A stretch of 6,490 nucleotides of DNA from Candidatus Omnitrophota bacterium (GCA_030692055.1 JAUYCY010000081.1:1-6490); one strand, 5' to 3'. Positions 1 through 5,148 are shown, counted from the stretch's first letter. The notes: generated by a model from the letters alone, not told the origin. Numbers and translations: made by a program.

Positions 1-163
1 AATGAAAACTTATTACACACATCACAATAAAACACTGCATCAAAACACTAAGAACATTTGTACGTCTATCCCTACCGCCATAGAAGAACGCCAGAGCCGG
101 AGTCATAAGTAAAACTAGAGCTGATGACATTAAAACCCACGCTGTATCACCGGAATTAACCAT
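1..163 (-). CDS. amt: Ammonium transporter Amt, N-terminal fragment (cut by window edge)
   Basis: Only the first 54 residues are present; the gene runs off the left edge. The translation begins MVNSGDTAWVLMSSALVLLM and continues with TPALAFFYGG, then a basic turn and NVLSVLMQC. This is the characteristic first transmembrane helix and loop of the Amt/MEP/Rh family, inner-membrane channels that take up ammonium. The start at 161-163 is fixed by an AGGAGG ribosome binding site at 169-174, five bases upstream, and by homology, since family members begin with a short NSGDTAW-type segment. It is the last visible gene of the regulator/glutamate synthase operon, so imported ammonium and glutamate formation are genetically linked. 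About 190 bases separate it from the upstream small gene, and that gap holds a terminator and ANTAR-type hairpins, so amt expression is probably controlled separately by antitermination. The family call is very secure; transport activity cannot be judged from the fragment. Confidence 0.93.
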   Translation of the reverse strand, partial: MVNSGDTAWVLMSSALVLLMTPALAFFYGGRDRRTNVLSVLMQCFIVMCVISFH

Positions 164-224
164 TCTTACCTCCTCTCGAAGATTATCCCTCGCAGCCAGA
201 AATTAATAGCAAGTTGCTCGGGAT

Positions 225-256
225 CTTTTTTCCGGCAATTATTAGCCGGAAAAAAG
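225..256. repeat. Perfect 12-bp inverted repeat just after the amt leader terminator
   Basis: The arms CTTTTTTCCGGC and GCCGGAAAAAAG (256-245 and 236-225, minus strand) are perfectly complementary around an eight-base AT loop. The T-run of the left arm is the same T-run that serves as the U-tract of the preceding terminator (257-296). In RNA that reads through, the U-tract would be locked into this new stem. It is not itself a terminator in either direction, because the T-run precedes the GC core and the A-run follows it. Confidence 0.85.
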
Positions 257-296
257 AAGGCGCCCTTTATCCTAGTCATCGGATTCAGGACGCCTT
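250..296 (-). terminator. Intrinsic terminator in the amt leader, with nested hairpin
   Basis: On the minus strand AAGGCGTCC (296-288) pairs with GGGCGCCTT (265-257) over nine base pairs with one G-T wobble, followed immediately by CTTTTTT (256-250). The enclosed segment holds a second small stem, ATCC/GGAT (284-281 and 272-269). The stem-plus-T-run form is that of a factor-independent terminator, placed upstream of amt where it would block amt transcription unless overridden. Its left arm overlaps the right arm of the upstream hairpin at 287-302, so the two cannot form together. Confidence 0.82.
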
Positions 297-323
297 AGTC
301 CTTTTAGAAAATCGTCTTATTTT
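287..323 (-). promoter_or_regulatory. ANTAR-type hairpin pair controlling amt (unit 4)
   Basis: The second hairpin is clear: AGGAC / GTCCT (302-298 and 291-287) closing a six-base loop TAAGGC. Its right arm is also part of the terminator's left arm, the layout known for ANTAR target RNAs. The first hairpin is weak: AAAAT / ATTTT (323-319 and 312-308) around a six-base loop AAGACG. Known ANTAR sites have hexaloops with A at position 1 and G at position 4. TAAGGC has G4 but not A1. AAGACG has A1, with its G at position 3. The assignment rests mainly on the terminator overlap and on the ANTAR regulator encoded in the same operon. Confidence 0.55.
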
Positions 324-351
324 ACTTCGTCGTAATCAGCTCTTACTTTAA

Positions 352-528
352 TTACTCTTCGGTTGTCACTGCCTCGGAACATTCGACTTTTTTTTGCTTC
401 GGCTGCTTTGCCTCTATTTCTTTATGGTTCGGATTTGCAAACTCTTCGCACTGTAGAATCGGAAACCTCTTTTGGAAAATACAGCTTTTGTCATTATCGC
501 ATGTATCGCATAATCCTTTCTTCTCCAC
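352..528 (-). CDS. Small cysteine-rich protein, 58 residues, GTG start
   Basis: This gene starts with GTG three bases after the glutamate synthase stop codon. The strong ribosome binding site GGGAGGTG lies inside the last codons of that gene, so translation is probably coupled. The protein opens MEKKGLCDTCDNDKSC and continues with FPILQCEEF: cysteines at residues 7, 10, 16 and 27 in a CxxC-x5-C-x10-CEEF pattern, followed by a charged tail with a fifth cysteine at 50 and a TTEE end. Four such cysteines suggest a small metal-binding knuckle (zinc or iron-sulfur), but this is inference and I cannot name the family. There is no signal peptide or membrane segment. Its place between glutamate synthase and amt suggests a role in ammonium assimilation, perhaps as an electron-transfer or accessory partner of the synthase. 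The ribosome binding site, frame and cysteine spacing make a real gene likely. Confidence 0.8.
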   Translation of the reverse strand: MEKKGLCDTCDNDKSCIFQKRFPILQCEEFANPNHKEIEAKQPKQKKVECSEAVTTEE

Positions 529-531
529 GGG

Positions 532-2184
532 TCACCTCCCCACAGGCACTTTAACTTTTCTTTGATTAGAATTGCTCCTTATCTCATAGCCGGCTTTTCC
601 GTCAAGAATCGCCTCTGCTTCTTTACGATATGCATCCATCACATAAGGAATGCCGGAAACCTTTGTGGCTTCTTCAGTCAAAGACATAAGGTCATCGCGC
701 GAAATTGTACTAAGCCTAAAGTTTCTGCTTCCTGCCATCAACTGCTGTAGTCCAACCTTAATTTTCTGAGCAAAAGAATATACACCTACAGCACCAAGTG
801 TTATATCCTTCATATCCTTGCCGTACTTTTCGACCAGTTCTTCATAGCAGACAAAAATTTCTTTTTCTGTTTTTCCGTAATCAGAAACCGTAGGTGGAAG
901 ATTACCTTCTTTAAGCCAAGTGGCAATGTTTTTTCCTACCATGCCCGGTATCATCAGCGCCCTACCCATACAGACTGCCTTAACAAATGGCGCGCCCATT
1001 GCAAGAACTTTAAAAATATGGTCTTCGGTGGAAAAACCGCCTGCTATGGCTATATCGGGAAGACGCACTCCTTTTTTAGCCAATCTCTGACAGAATTCAT
1101 AAGTAAGTGCCTCTAGATAAAAAGTAGGTATACCCCATTCTTCCATCATCCTCCATGGGCTCATGCCTGTTCCGCCCGGAGCACCATCTATGGTTAAGAG
1201 GTCTATTTTAGCCATTGCAGAATATTTAATCGCCATGGCAAGTTCCCGCATTGAGTAGGCTCCGGTTTTGAGCGTAACACGCTTAAAACCTAAATCTCTT
1301 AGACGCTTAACCTCAGCTAAAAATCCCTCCTCAGATACAAATCCTAAGCGGGAATGACGTTCAAATTCCTTAATCGCGCCATCTTTAAAAGCCTCTTGAT
1401 TTGCATGTAGGGATGGATCCGGAGTAACGATATAGCCGCGTTTTTGCAACTCAAGAGCTCTATCTAAACTTCTTACTTTTATCTCTCCGCCAATACACTT
1501 TGCACCCTGGCCCCATTTCAGCTCTATGGCTTCAAGATTATGTTTTTTTCTTATATACTCGGCTACGCCTAAACGTGTATCCTCCACATTCATCTGCACC
1601 AATATCTCGCCATAGCCTTCATGGAATCTTTTATAAATTTCGATGCGCCTATCCATGTCCGGCGCGCTCTTAACTTTGCCTTTACTGTCCAGCTCAAGCT
1701 CAGGATCGATACCGCATACATTCTCACCGCAAATCAGCGTGATACCGGATATTGCCGCCCCGATTGCAAAATGTTCCCAGTTTTTTCTAGCAACATCTGT
1801 TGAGCCTAATGCGCCGGTAAAAATGGGAATTTTCAAATTTATCTTGGAATTCCAGCCATATTCTGTCTCGGTATTTACATCAGGAAATTTTGTATTATCC
1901 GGATTACCCTCAAGCCCATCGGGCAACCCCTTTGCTCCCAAGGCATATCCTTGTATATTCAGATGTGAATAATCCACCGGATAATTCTTGTCTGCGCCAG
2001 CTGTAATTTCTCCGAATTTCCCTGGATAAATTACCTCTCGGCTCCTAAAAGTTGCTTTAAACACCTCGCAATTGCCCTTACATCCATCAATACAACGGGA
2101 ACAGATACCTGAACCCGGAACTACATTTTTGGAACGGTTAAACGTCCCGGTTGCATCATTTGCGTTTGGTCTTTGCAGATTCAT
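532..2184 (-). CDS. FMN-binding glutamate synthase family protein (stand-alone GltB central/FMN domain type)
   Basis: This 550-residue protein belongs to the glutamate synthase domain-2 family, which binds FMN in a TIM barrel and forms glutamate from 2-oxoglutarate and ammonia. Visible landmarks are an N-terminal cysteine cluster C28-x2-C31-x3-C35-x3-C39, the segment GQGAK at 226-230, TIDGAPGGTGMSPW at 331-344 (the counterpart of the FMN/substrate glycine loop in GltB) and AGGFSTEDHIFKVLAMGA at 381-398. It lacks the glutamine amidotransferase domain of full-length GltB (about 1500 residues), and I see no CHxxxCPVG-type 3Fe-4S motif after the barrel. Ammonia therefore probably comes from solution or a partner, and the N-terminal cysteines may hold an iron-sulfur cluster. 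The ATG at 2184 is preferred over an in-frame GTG seven codons upstream, because GGAGG sits eight bases before it and overlaps the extension. Second gene of the operon, 79 bases after the ANTAR gene and directly before the small cysteine-rich gene. Cytoplasmic. Confidence 0.93.
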   Translation of the reverse strand: MNLQRPNANDATGTFNRSKNVVPGSGICSRCIDGCKGNCEVFKATFRSREVIYPGKFGEITAGADKNYPVDYSHLNIQGYALGAKGLPDGLEGNPDNTKFPDVNTETEYGWNSKINLKIPIFTGALGSTDVARKNWEHFAIGAAISGITLICGENVCGIDPELELDSKGKVKSAPDMDRRIEIYKRFHEGYGEILVQMNVEDTRLGVAEYIRKKHNLEAIELKWGQGAKCIGGEIKVRSLDRALELQKRGYIVTPDPSLHANQEAFKDGAIKEFERHSRLGFVSEEGFLAEVKRLRDLGFKRVTLKTGAYSMRELAMAIKYSAMAKIDLLTIDGAPGGTGMSPWRMMEEWGIPTFYLEALTYEFCQRLAKKGVRLPDIAIAGGFSTEDHIFKVLAMGAPFVKAVCMGRALMIPGMVGKNIATWLKEGNLPPTVSDYGKTEKEIFVCYEELVEKYGKDMKDITLGAVGVYSFAQKIKVGLQQLMAGSRNFRLSTISRDDLMSLTEEATKVSGIPYVMDAYRKEAEAILDGKAGYEIRSNSNQRKVKVPVGR

Positions 2185-2199
2185 TTCTTTTCCCTCCTT

Positions 2200-2240
2200 G
2201 CCCACAAGGGCACACCGGCCGATCCGATACGGCCGGGTGT
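2200..2240 (-). other. GC-rich intercistronic hairpins between ANTAR gene and glutamate synthase
   Basis: In the gap between the two genes, ACACCGGCCG (2212-2221) is complementary to CGGCCGGGTGT (2230-2240) with one bulged base. A small stem GCCC/GGGC (2200-2203 and 2208-2211) follows directly. On the minus-strand RNA the small stem ends right next to the AAGGAGGG ribosome binding site of the synthase. No T-run follows on that strand, so this is not a terminator there. It could be a stabilising or processing structure, or it could modulate translation of the synthase. Only the pairing is seen; the function is unknown. Confidence 0.5.
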
Positions 2241-2263
2241 CTATTTTTGGTTATACTTATGAT

Positions 2264-2983
2264 CTACGATCTTTTCACCCCTGTTATCTTTTTCATGTCC
2301 GATGCTAAAATAATTGCCTCGGCAACCTCGCGCATGGTTTTACGGCTATCCATACTGTATCTACGAATCTTCAAATATGCCTCCTCTTCTGTCAAGCCTT
2401 GCTCTTTCATCAAGATTCCTTTGGCGCGTTCGATTCTCTTACGAATTTCTAATTCTTCCTGAATTACCTTACTTTTTACCATAAGCTCTGCGTTTTCAAT
2501 AGCCACAGCTGCTTGATTGGCTACAGAGGTTAAAATATTAATCTCTGTTTCGCTAAATTCGTGTGGCGTAGAAGTATAGCAATTGATCGCCCCTATAACC
2601 CTTCCTTTTGCTGCTAAGGGAACGCATAAAAGTGAACATAGGCCTTCTCTCTTGGCAATATCTTTGTGTTTATATTCCTTCTCCTTAGTGACATCTTTTA
2701 TCGCTATAGGTTTATTTTCTTTTGCTACCTTTCCGGCTATCCCTTCGCCGAGTTTTAAAGGGGACTTCTTGTTATACTCCTCGCTAACACTCTGCGTAGC
2801 CTTAATCACAAGTTCTTTCTTCTGTTCATCGATAAGCATTAACGAACAAATATTTGAACCCATCATTTCTGCGGTTACAGTAACTATTAGACGAAGAATA
2901 TCTTCTAAATAAATATCGGAAGCTATGGCTTTGCTTATTTTGGTTAAGGCTTTTATCTGTTCTTGGTAAGGCATATTTTGCAT
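2264..2983 (-). CDS. GAF-ANTAR transcription antiterminator
   Basis: A 239-residue cytoplasmic regulator. Residues about 20-165 form a GAF sensory domain, with an LGEGIAGKVAKENKPIAI segment and a LLCVPLAAKGRVIGAINCYT core typical of GAF folds. A helical linker with coiled-coil character follows, then an ANTAR domain at about 172-228 with the family signature RIERAKGILM, GLTEEEAYLKIRR and a final DxxK/MREVAEAI-like helix. ANTAR domains bind pairs of RNA hairpins and prevent terminator formation. There is no receiver domain, so control is by ligand or redox state through GAF rather than phosphorylation; GAF cysteines at 46, 116, 120 and 135 are noted without proof of a role. The ATG at 2983 has GAGGG seven bases upstream; a second ATG three codons in has no separate site. 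First gene of the nitrogen-assimilation operon. Its own leader carries three candidate ANTAR target units, implying autoregulation. Confidence 0.95.
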   Translation of the reverse strand: MQNMPYQEQIKALTKISKAIASDIYLEDILRLIVTVTAEMMGSNICSLMLIDEQKKELVIKATQSVSEEYNKKSPLKLGEGIAGKVAKENKPIAIKDVTKEKEYKHKDIAKREGLCSLLCVPLAAKGRVIGAINCYTSTPHEFSETEINILTSVANQAAVAIENAELMVKSKVIQEELEIRKRIERAKGILMKEQGLTEEEAYLKIRRYSMDSRKTMREVAEAIILASDMKKITGVKRS

Positions 2984-3001
2984 AACAAATCCCTCGCTTT
3001 T

Positions 3002-3018
3002 TGCCTATTTAATAGGCA
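3002..3018 (-). promoter_or_regulatory. Hairpin adjoining the ribosome binding site of the ANTAR gene
   Basis: TGCCTAT (3018-3012) pairs perfectly with ATAGGCA (3008-3002) around a three-base loop, 18 bases before the start codon. The flanking bases TCCC just upstream and GGGA in the ribosome binding site could extend the pairing and cover the site. No T-run follows, so this is not a terminator. It may tune translation of the regulator; the pairing is seen, the role is inferred. Confidence 0.4.
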
Positions 3019-3024
3019 GGGAGT

Positions 3025-3073
3025 AAAAATAAAAAAAGCGCTCTCCGTCCGTATATGGACATTTGGAGAACGC
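3025..3073 (-). terminator. Leader terminator 3 of the ANTAR operon
   Basis: GCGTTCTCC (3073-3065) pairs with GGAGAGCGC (3046-3038) over nine base pairs with one wobble, followed by seven Ts, an A and five Ts (3037-3025). The loop encloses a further stem, GTCC/GGAC around ATATAC (3060-3047), stacked directly on the main stem. This is the strongest of the three leader terminators and has the same nested design as the one before amt. Its left arm shares GCGTTCT with the right arm of the hairpin at 3067-3082. Confidence 0.85.
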
Positions 3074-3119
3074 CATCGTTCTAAAAATAAAAAACGTCAT
3101 AATTAGCGATCGTTGCTAA
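3067..3119 (-). promoter_or_regulatory. ANTAR-type hairpin pair, unit 3
   Basis: Hairpin 1 is TTAGC / GCTAA (3119-3115, 3107-3103) with loop AACGATC. Hairpin 2 is AGAAC / GTTCT (3082-3078, 3071-3067) with the six-base loop GATGGC. Hairpin 2 overlaps the left arm of terminator 3, so the two are mutually exclusive. Both loops have G at position 4; the first also has A at position 1, the second has G there. Hairpin 1 lies inside the loop of terminator 2, so neighbouring units are interlocked. Confidence 0.6.
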
Positions 3120-3128
3120 AAAGGACGT
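3083..3128 (-). terminator. Leader terminator 2 of the ANTAR operon
   Basis: ACGTC (3128-3124) pairs with GACGT (3098-3094), followed by a T-run, an A and five more Ts to 3083. The enclosed bases contain the TTAGC/GCTAA hairpin of unit 3 across a four-by-four internal loop. The outer stem is only five pairs and the T-run overlaps it, so this terminator is weaker than the other two. The call is supported by the repeated T6-A-T5 tail shared with them. Confidence 0.6.
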
Positions 3129-3157
3129 CATTATCCGGCTTTTCTAACGTTGAAAAG
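3123..3157 (-). promoter_or_regulatory. ANTAR-type hairpin pair, unit 2
   Basis: Hairpin 1 is CTTTTC / GAAAAG (3157-3152, 3144-3139) with loop AACGTTA. Hairpin 2 is GGAT / GTCC (3136-3133, 3126-3123; one wobble) with the six-base loop AATGAC. Both loops have A at position 1 and G at position 4, and hairpin 2 has the canonical six-base length. The right arm of hairpin 2 shares GTC with the left arm of terminator 2. Confidence 0.62.
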
Positions 3158-3167
3158 AAAGTTCTGT

Positions 3168-3195
3168 AAAATAAAAAACGTTCTTTTTCAGAACG
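3168..3195 (-). terminator. Leader terminator 1 of the ANTAR operon
   Basis: CGTTCT (3195-3190) and AGAACG (3184-3179) form a perfect six-pair stem around GAAAA, followed by six Ts, an A and further Ts (3178-3168). It lies about 50 bases after the predicted transcription start. Its left arm is shared with the hairpin at 3190-3207. Confidence 0.8.
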
Positions 3196-3232
3196 CTACA
3201 TTGTTCTTTCCTTTAAGCACAAACTCTGTGCT
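3190..3232 (-). promoter_or_regulatory. ANTAR-type hairpin pair, unit 1
   Basis: Hairpin 1 is AGCAC / GTGCT (3232-3228, 3220-3216) with loop AGAGTTT. Hairpin 2 is AGAAC / GTTCT (3207-3203, 3194-3190) with loop AATGTAGC. Both loops begin with A and have G at position 4, but they are seven and eight bases rather than six. The right arm of hairpin 2 is the left arm of terminator 1, so forming the pair would prevent termination. Hairpin 2 uses the same stem arms as hairpin 2 of unit 3. Confidence 0.58.
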
Positions 3233-3252
3233 CTCTTTCTTATTACAAATAA

Positions 3253-3281
3253 AGGTTAACATATTATTATAAGTCTGTCAA
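3253..3281 (-). promoter_or_regulatory. Sigma-70-type promoter of the ANTAR/glutamate synthase operon
   Basis: The -35 is a perfect TTGACA (3281-3276). After 17 bases comes TAACCT (3258-3253), preceded by TGT, an extended -10. Transcription would start near 3246, giving a leader of about 260 bases before the ANTAR gene. The promoter lies about 30 bases after the end of the broken restriction gene. No operator-like palindrome is obvious, which fits control by antitermination rather than at initiation. Confidence 0.82.
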
Positions 3282-3313
3282 GTTTTATTTATTCTATAAT
3301 AAAAACAATTTCA

Positions 3314-4195
3314 TCATTCCTTTTTTGGTTCTGGTAGGCCCAAAAAATCTAGTGGTAATTCATAAAAGAAATAATGGCAGCCGACCGATTTTACATAATC
3401 CAGCACATCTTTATATTGCTGATTTTTAAACCAATCATTTAAGATATACACATATTCAACCGCTATTTCTAATGGGGCGAGGAGTTTTTTATATTGCCGG
3501 TACTTAAAATCGCAAGTTTGTAATTTTCATCAACCGAACCTGCTACTTCTTGGAATTTGATTTCGATGATAAAAAGGGCTCTTCCGGTGAAAATTAAAAT
3601 GGCCTCATCAGGTAAGAGTTTCTTTGAGATCTAAGATTCCATCTCCGGTTTTTACCCAATCATCTTCTAACTTTTTCCAGCCTTCCCAAGACATAGCCCT
3701 CCCCTTATATTTAGGAGGAGGATAATTACAATCCTCTTGCCCCCATATCCATTTATAAACCTTGAGAACAACCTCTAGGCTCTCTCCGCAAGGATTTATT
3801 ATCTTCATCTTGCTAAGAATATCATCCGGATCTTCCCCATTATAGACCTTCTCTAATGCCTCAATGATTAGAACCGTTTCCTTGGGATTGCATGTAGCCT
3901 TCTCTTTTAAATCATCGGAAATATTAGCATGAGATATTAACCAAAGGGATTCTTCATCTGGATTATAAACCCACACCATAAAATCATCTCTTTTGATAGT
4001 ACCAAAGCTAAATTTACCGCCTGGCTTAGTAACAACTATTTTCCTGCCGTCCAAGATTTGTTCCACTTCATATCCTCTGTACTCTATTTTTTCTAAAGCC
4101 TCTCGGAACTTATCTTTTGGTTGATTCTTTATCTTTAAATCAGATAAATCGATTGAATGTTTATAAATATTAACTCTTGCCTTTTTCTTTGCCAT
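3314..4195 (-). pseudogene. Type II restriction endonuclease (PD-(D/E)XK), broken by two compensating frameshifts
   Basis: The intact frame runs 4195 to 3608 (195 residues) and stops, but coding sense continues to a TGA at 3314. One extra base near 3623-3625 (an AAA run) moves the reading into another frame, which reads LLPDEAILIF then FIIEIKFQEVAGS. One missing base near 3524-3527 (an AAAA run) restores the first frame, giving KLQTCDF, VEYVYILNDWF, VGCHYFFYELPLDFLGLP and a stop. Reconstructed length is about 293 residues, usual for a type II enzyme. The out-of-frame part holds the catalytic PD...EIK motif, so the 195-residue product should be inactive. The gene overlaps the methyltransferase by 26 bases in another frame, the classic modification-restriction pair. 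I cannot name the recognition site. Both shifts fall in short A-runs, so sequencing error is a real alternative to decay; the clean restored frame suggests any damage is recent. Confidence 0.8.
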
Positions 4196-5066
4196 ATTTA
4201 ACGGTATCGAATTCGTCTTTAAGTCTTTTTATCGAAGTTCTTAAATATTCTTCCTCTAATTCTATTCCGATGTATTGCCTTCCATCTTTATATGCCGCTA
4301 TTCCGGTGGTGCCGCTGCCGCTAAAAGGATCCAAAACTATATCTCCCGTTCGCGTTGAAGCTAATACTATTCTATTTAATAATTCTAACGGCTTCTGTGT
4401 GGGATGTTTACCGTAGATCTTCTCTAATGGCCCAGGAGCTTTAATAGACCAAAGACTTAACATTTGCTTATTATTATTCTTTTCTTTCATTAAAGGATAA
4501 TTAAAAAAATGTCGGCTATTTTTATTCTTGGCTGTCCAAATAATGGTCTCTGTGGAATGCGTAAAATAGCGGCAACTTAAATTGGGGGGAGGATTAACTT
4601 TAAACCAAGCAATATCATTTAGTATCTTATATCCTAAACTCTGCATGGCAGAGCCTACGGTATAGATAATATGCGAAGTACCGGATACCCAAATAGTTCC
4701 ATTAGGCGTTAGCACTCTCTGACATTCCCTAAGCCATCTTTGTGTAAAAATATAGTTTTCTTCTACGCCTTTTGACTCATCCCATTTACCTTTATTTACG
4801 GAAACCATTTTACCGGCATGACAAGTAATGCCGCCGTTAGAAAGGAAATATGGCGGGTCGGCAAAAATCATATCAATGGAATTCTCGGGAAGTTTAGGAA
4901 GAATATCGAAGCAGTTGCCTTTAAATAAAGCGATGTTACGCTTTGTATCTTCAAAATACGCCTTTTGCTGGATATCCTTAAATAAATGAAAAATATCCTT
5001 TTTGTGAGCGACCTTTTCTTGGGTAATAATAGGCATGTGAGTAAGAAGCTTTATTTGATATTCCAT
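4170..5066 (-). CDS. Type II DNA adenine methyltransferase, beta class
   Basis: A 298-residue enzyme that transfers methyl from S-adenosylmethionine to DNA, protecting sites from the partner nuclease. Motif IV is DPPY at 70-73, within FADPPYFLSNGG, which favours N6-adenine over the SPPW seen in most N4-cytosine enzymes. The AdoMet-binding motif I, DPFSGSGTTG, is at 246-255, after the variable target-recognition region and motif X-like KHPTQKPLELL at 220-230. The order IV, variable region, X, I defines the beta class. DPPYFLSNGG with a following SVNKGKWD recalls the DpnA-type enzymes, but I do not assign a recognition sequence. The ATG at 5066 is supported by AGGAGGTGG upstream. That site is buried in an inverted repeat (5067-5110), and the gene has a leader with a terminator, so expression looks tightly controlled. 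With the nuclease gene broken it may persist as a solitary methyltransferase. Confidence 0.94.
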   Translation of the reverse strand: MEYQIKLLTHMPIITQEKVAHKKDIFHLFKDIQQKAYFEDTKRNIALFKGNCFDILPKLPENSIDMIFADPPYFLSNGGITCHAGKMVSVNKGKWDESKGVEENYIFTQRWLRECQRVLTPNGTIWVSGTSHIIYTVGSAMQSLGYKILNDIAWFKVNPPPNLSCRYFTHSTETIIWTAKNKNSRHFFNYPLMKEKNNNKQMLSLWSIKAPGPLEKIYGKHPTQKPLELLNRIVLASTRTGDIVLDPFSGSGTTGIAAYKDGRQYIGIELEEEYLRTSIKRLKDEFDTVKYGKEKGKS

Positions 5067-5110
5067 ATTTTACCACCTCCTACTACAATTGACGTAGAAA
5101 GTGGTAAAAT
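5067..5110 (-). promoter_or_regulatory. Inverted repeat sequestering the methyltransferase ribosome binding site
   Basis: ATTTTACCAC (5110-5101 on the minus strand) is perfectly complementary to GTGGTAAAAT (5076-5067), whose last base abuts the ATG. An inner stem CTAC/GTAG (5097-5094, 5086-5083) continues the fold. In RNA the 3' part of the AGGAGGTGG ribosome binding site and every base up to the start codon would be paired. A protein operator on DNA is an alternative reading of the same repeat. Confidence 0.7.
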
Positions 5111-5148
5111 CTAACAAAAATTTTTTATTATTCTAAAAACCTAAGTAT

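Noticed and set aside
317..382. A 21-residue minus-strand frame, MFRGSDNRR...
   Set aside because: It has an ATG but no ribosome binding site and overlaps the end of the small gene; most likely chance.
363..554. Plus-strand frame of 63 residues
   Set aside because: It lies antisense to the small cysteine-rich gene, whose minus-strand start, ribosome binding site and cysteine pattern are convincing; the plus frame has no ribosome binding site.
2185..2205. Upstream GTG start for glutamate synthase
   Set aside because: The extra seven codons contain the ribosome binding site of the downstream ATG at 2184, which fits better.
2212..2249. Plus-strand terminator made by the GC hairpin followed by CTATTTTT
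   Set aside because: No plus-strand gene ends there and the T-run is interrupted; an intercistronic hairpin on the minus strand is simpler.
1621..2462. Several plus-strand frames of 60 to 109 residues opposite glutamate synthase and the ANTAR gene
   Set aside because: They are antisense shadows of strongly conserved minus-strand genes and show no motif or ribosome binding site.
2583..2912. Plus-strand frame of 109 residues
   Set aside because: Antisense to the GAF domain; serine- and phenylalanine-rich composition is what the reverse of that coding sequence gives.
3025..3232. CRISPR array or tandem repeat in the ANTAR leader
   Set aside because: The repeating features are hairpins and T-runs of differing sequence, with no constant repeat and spacer lengths.
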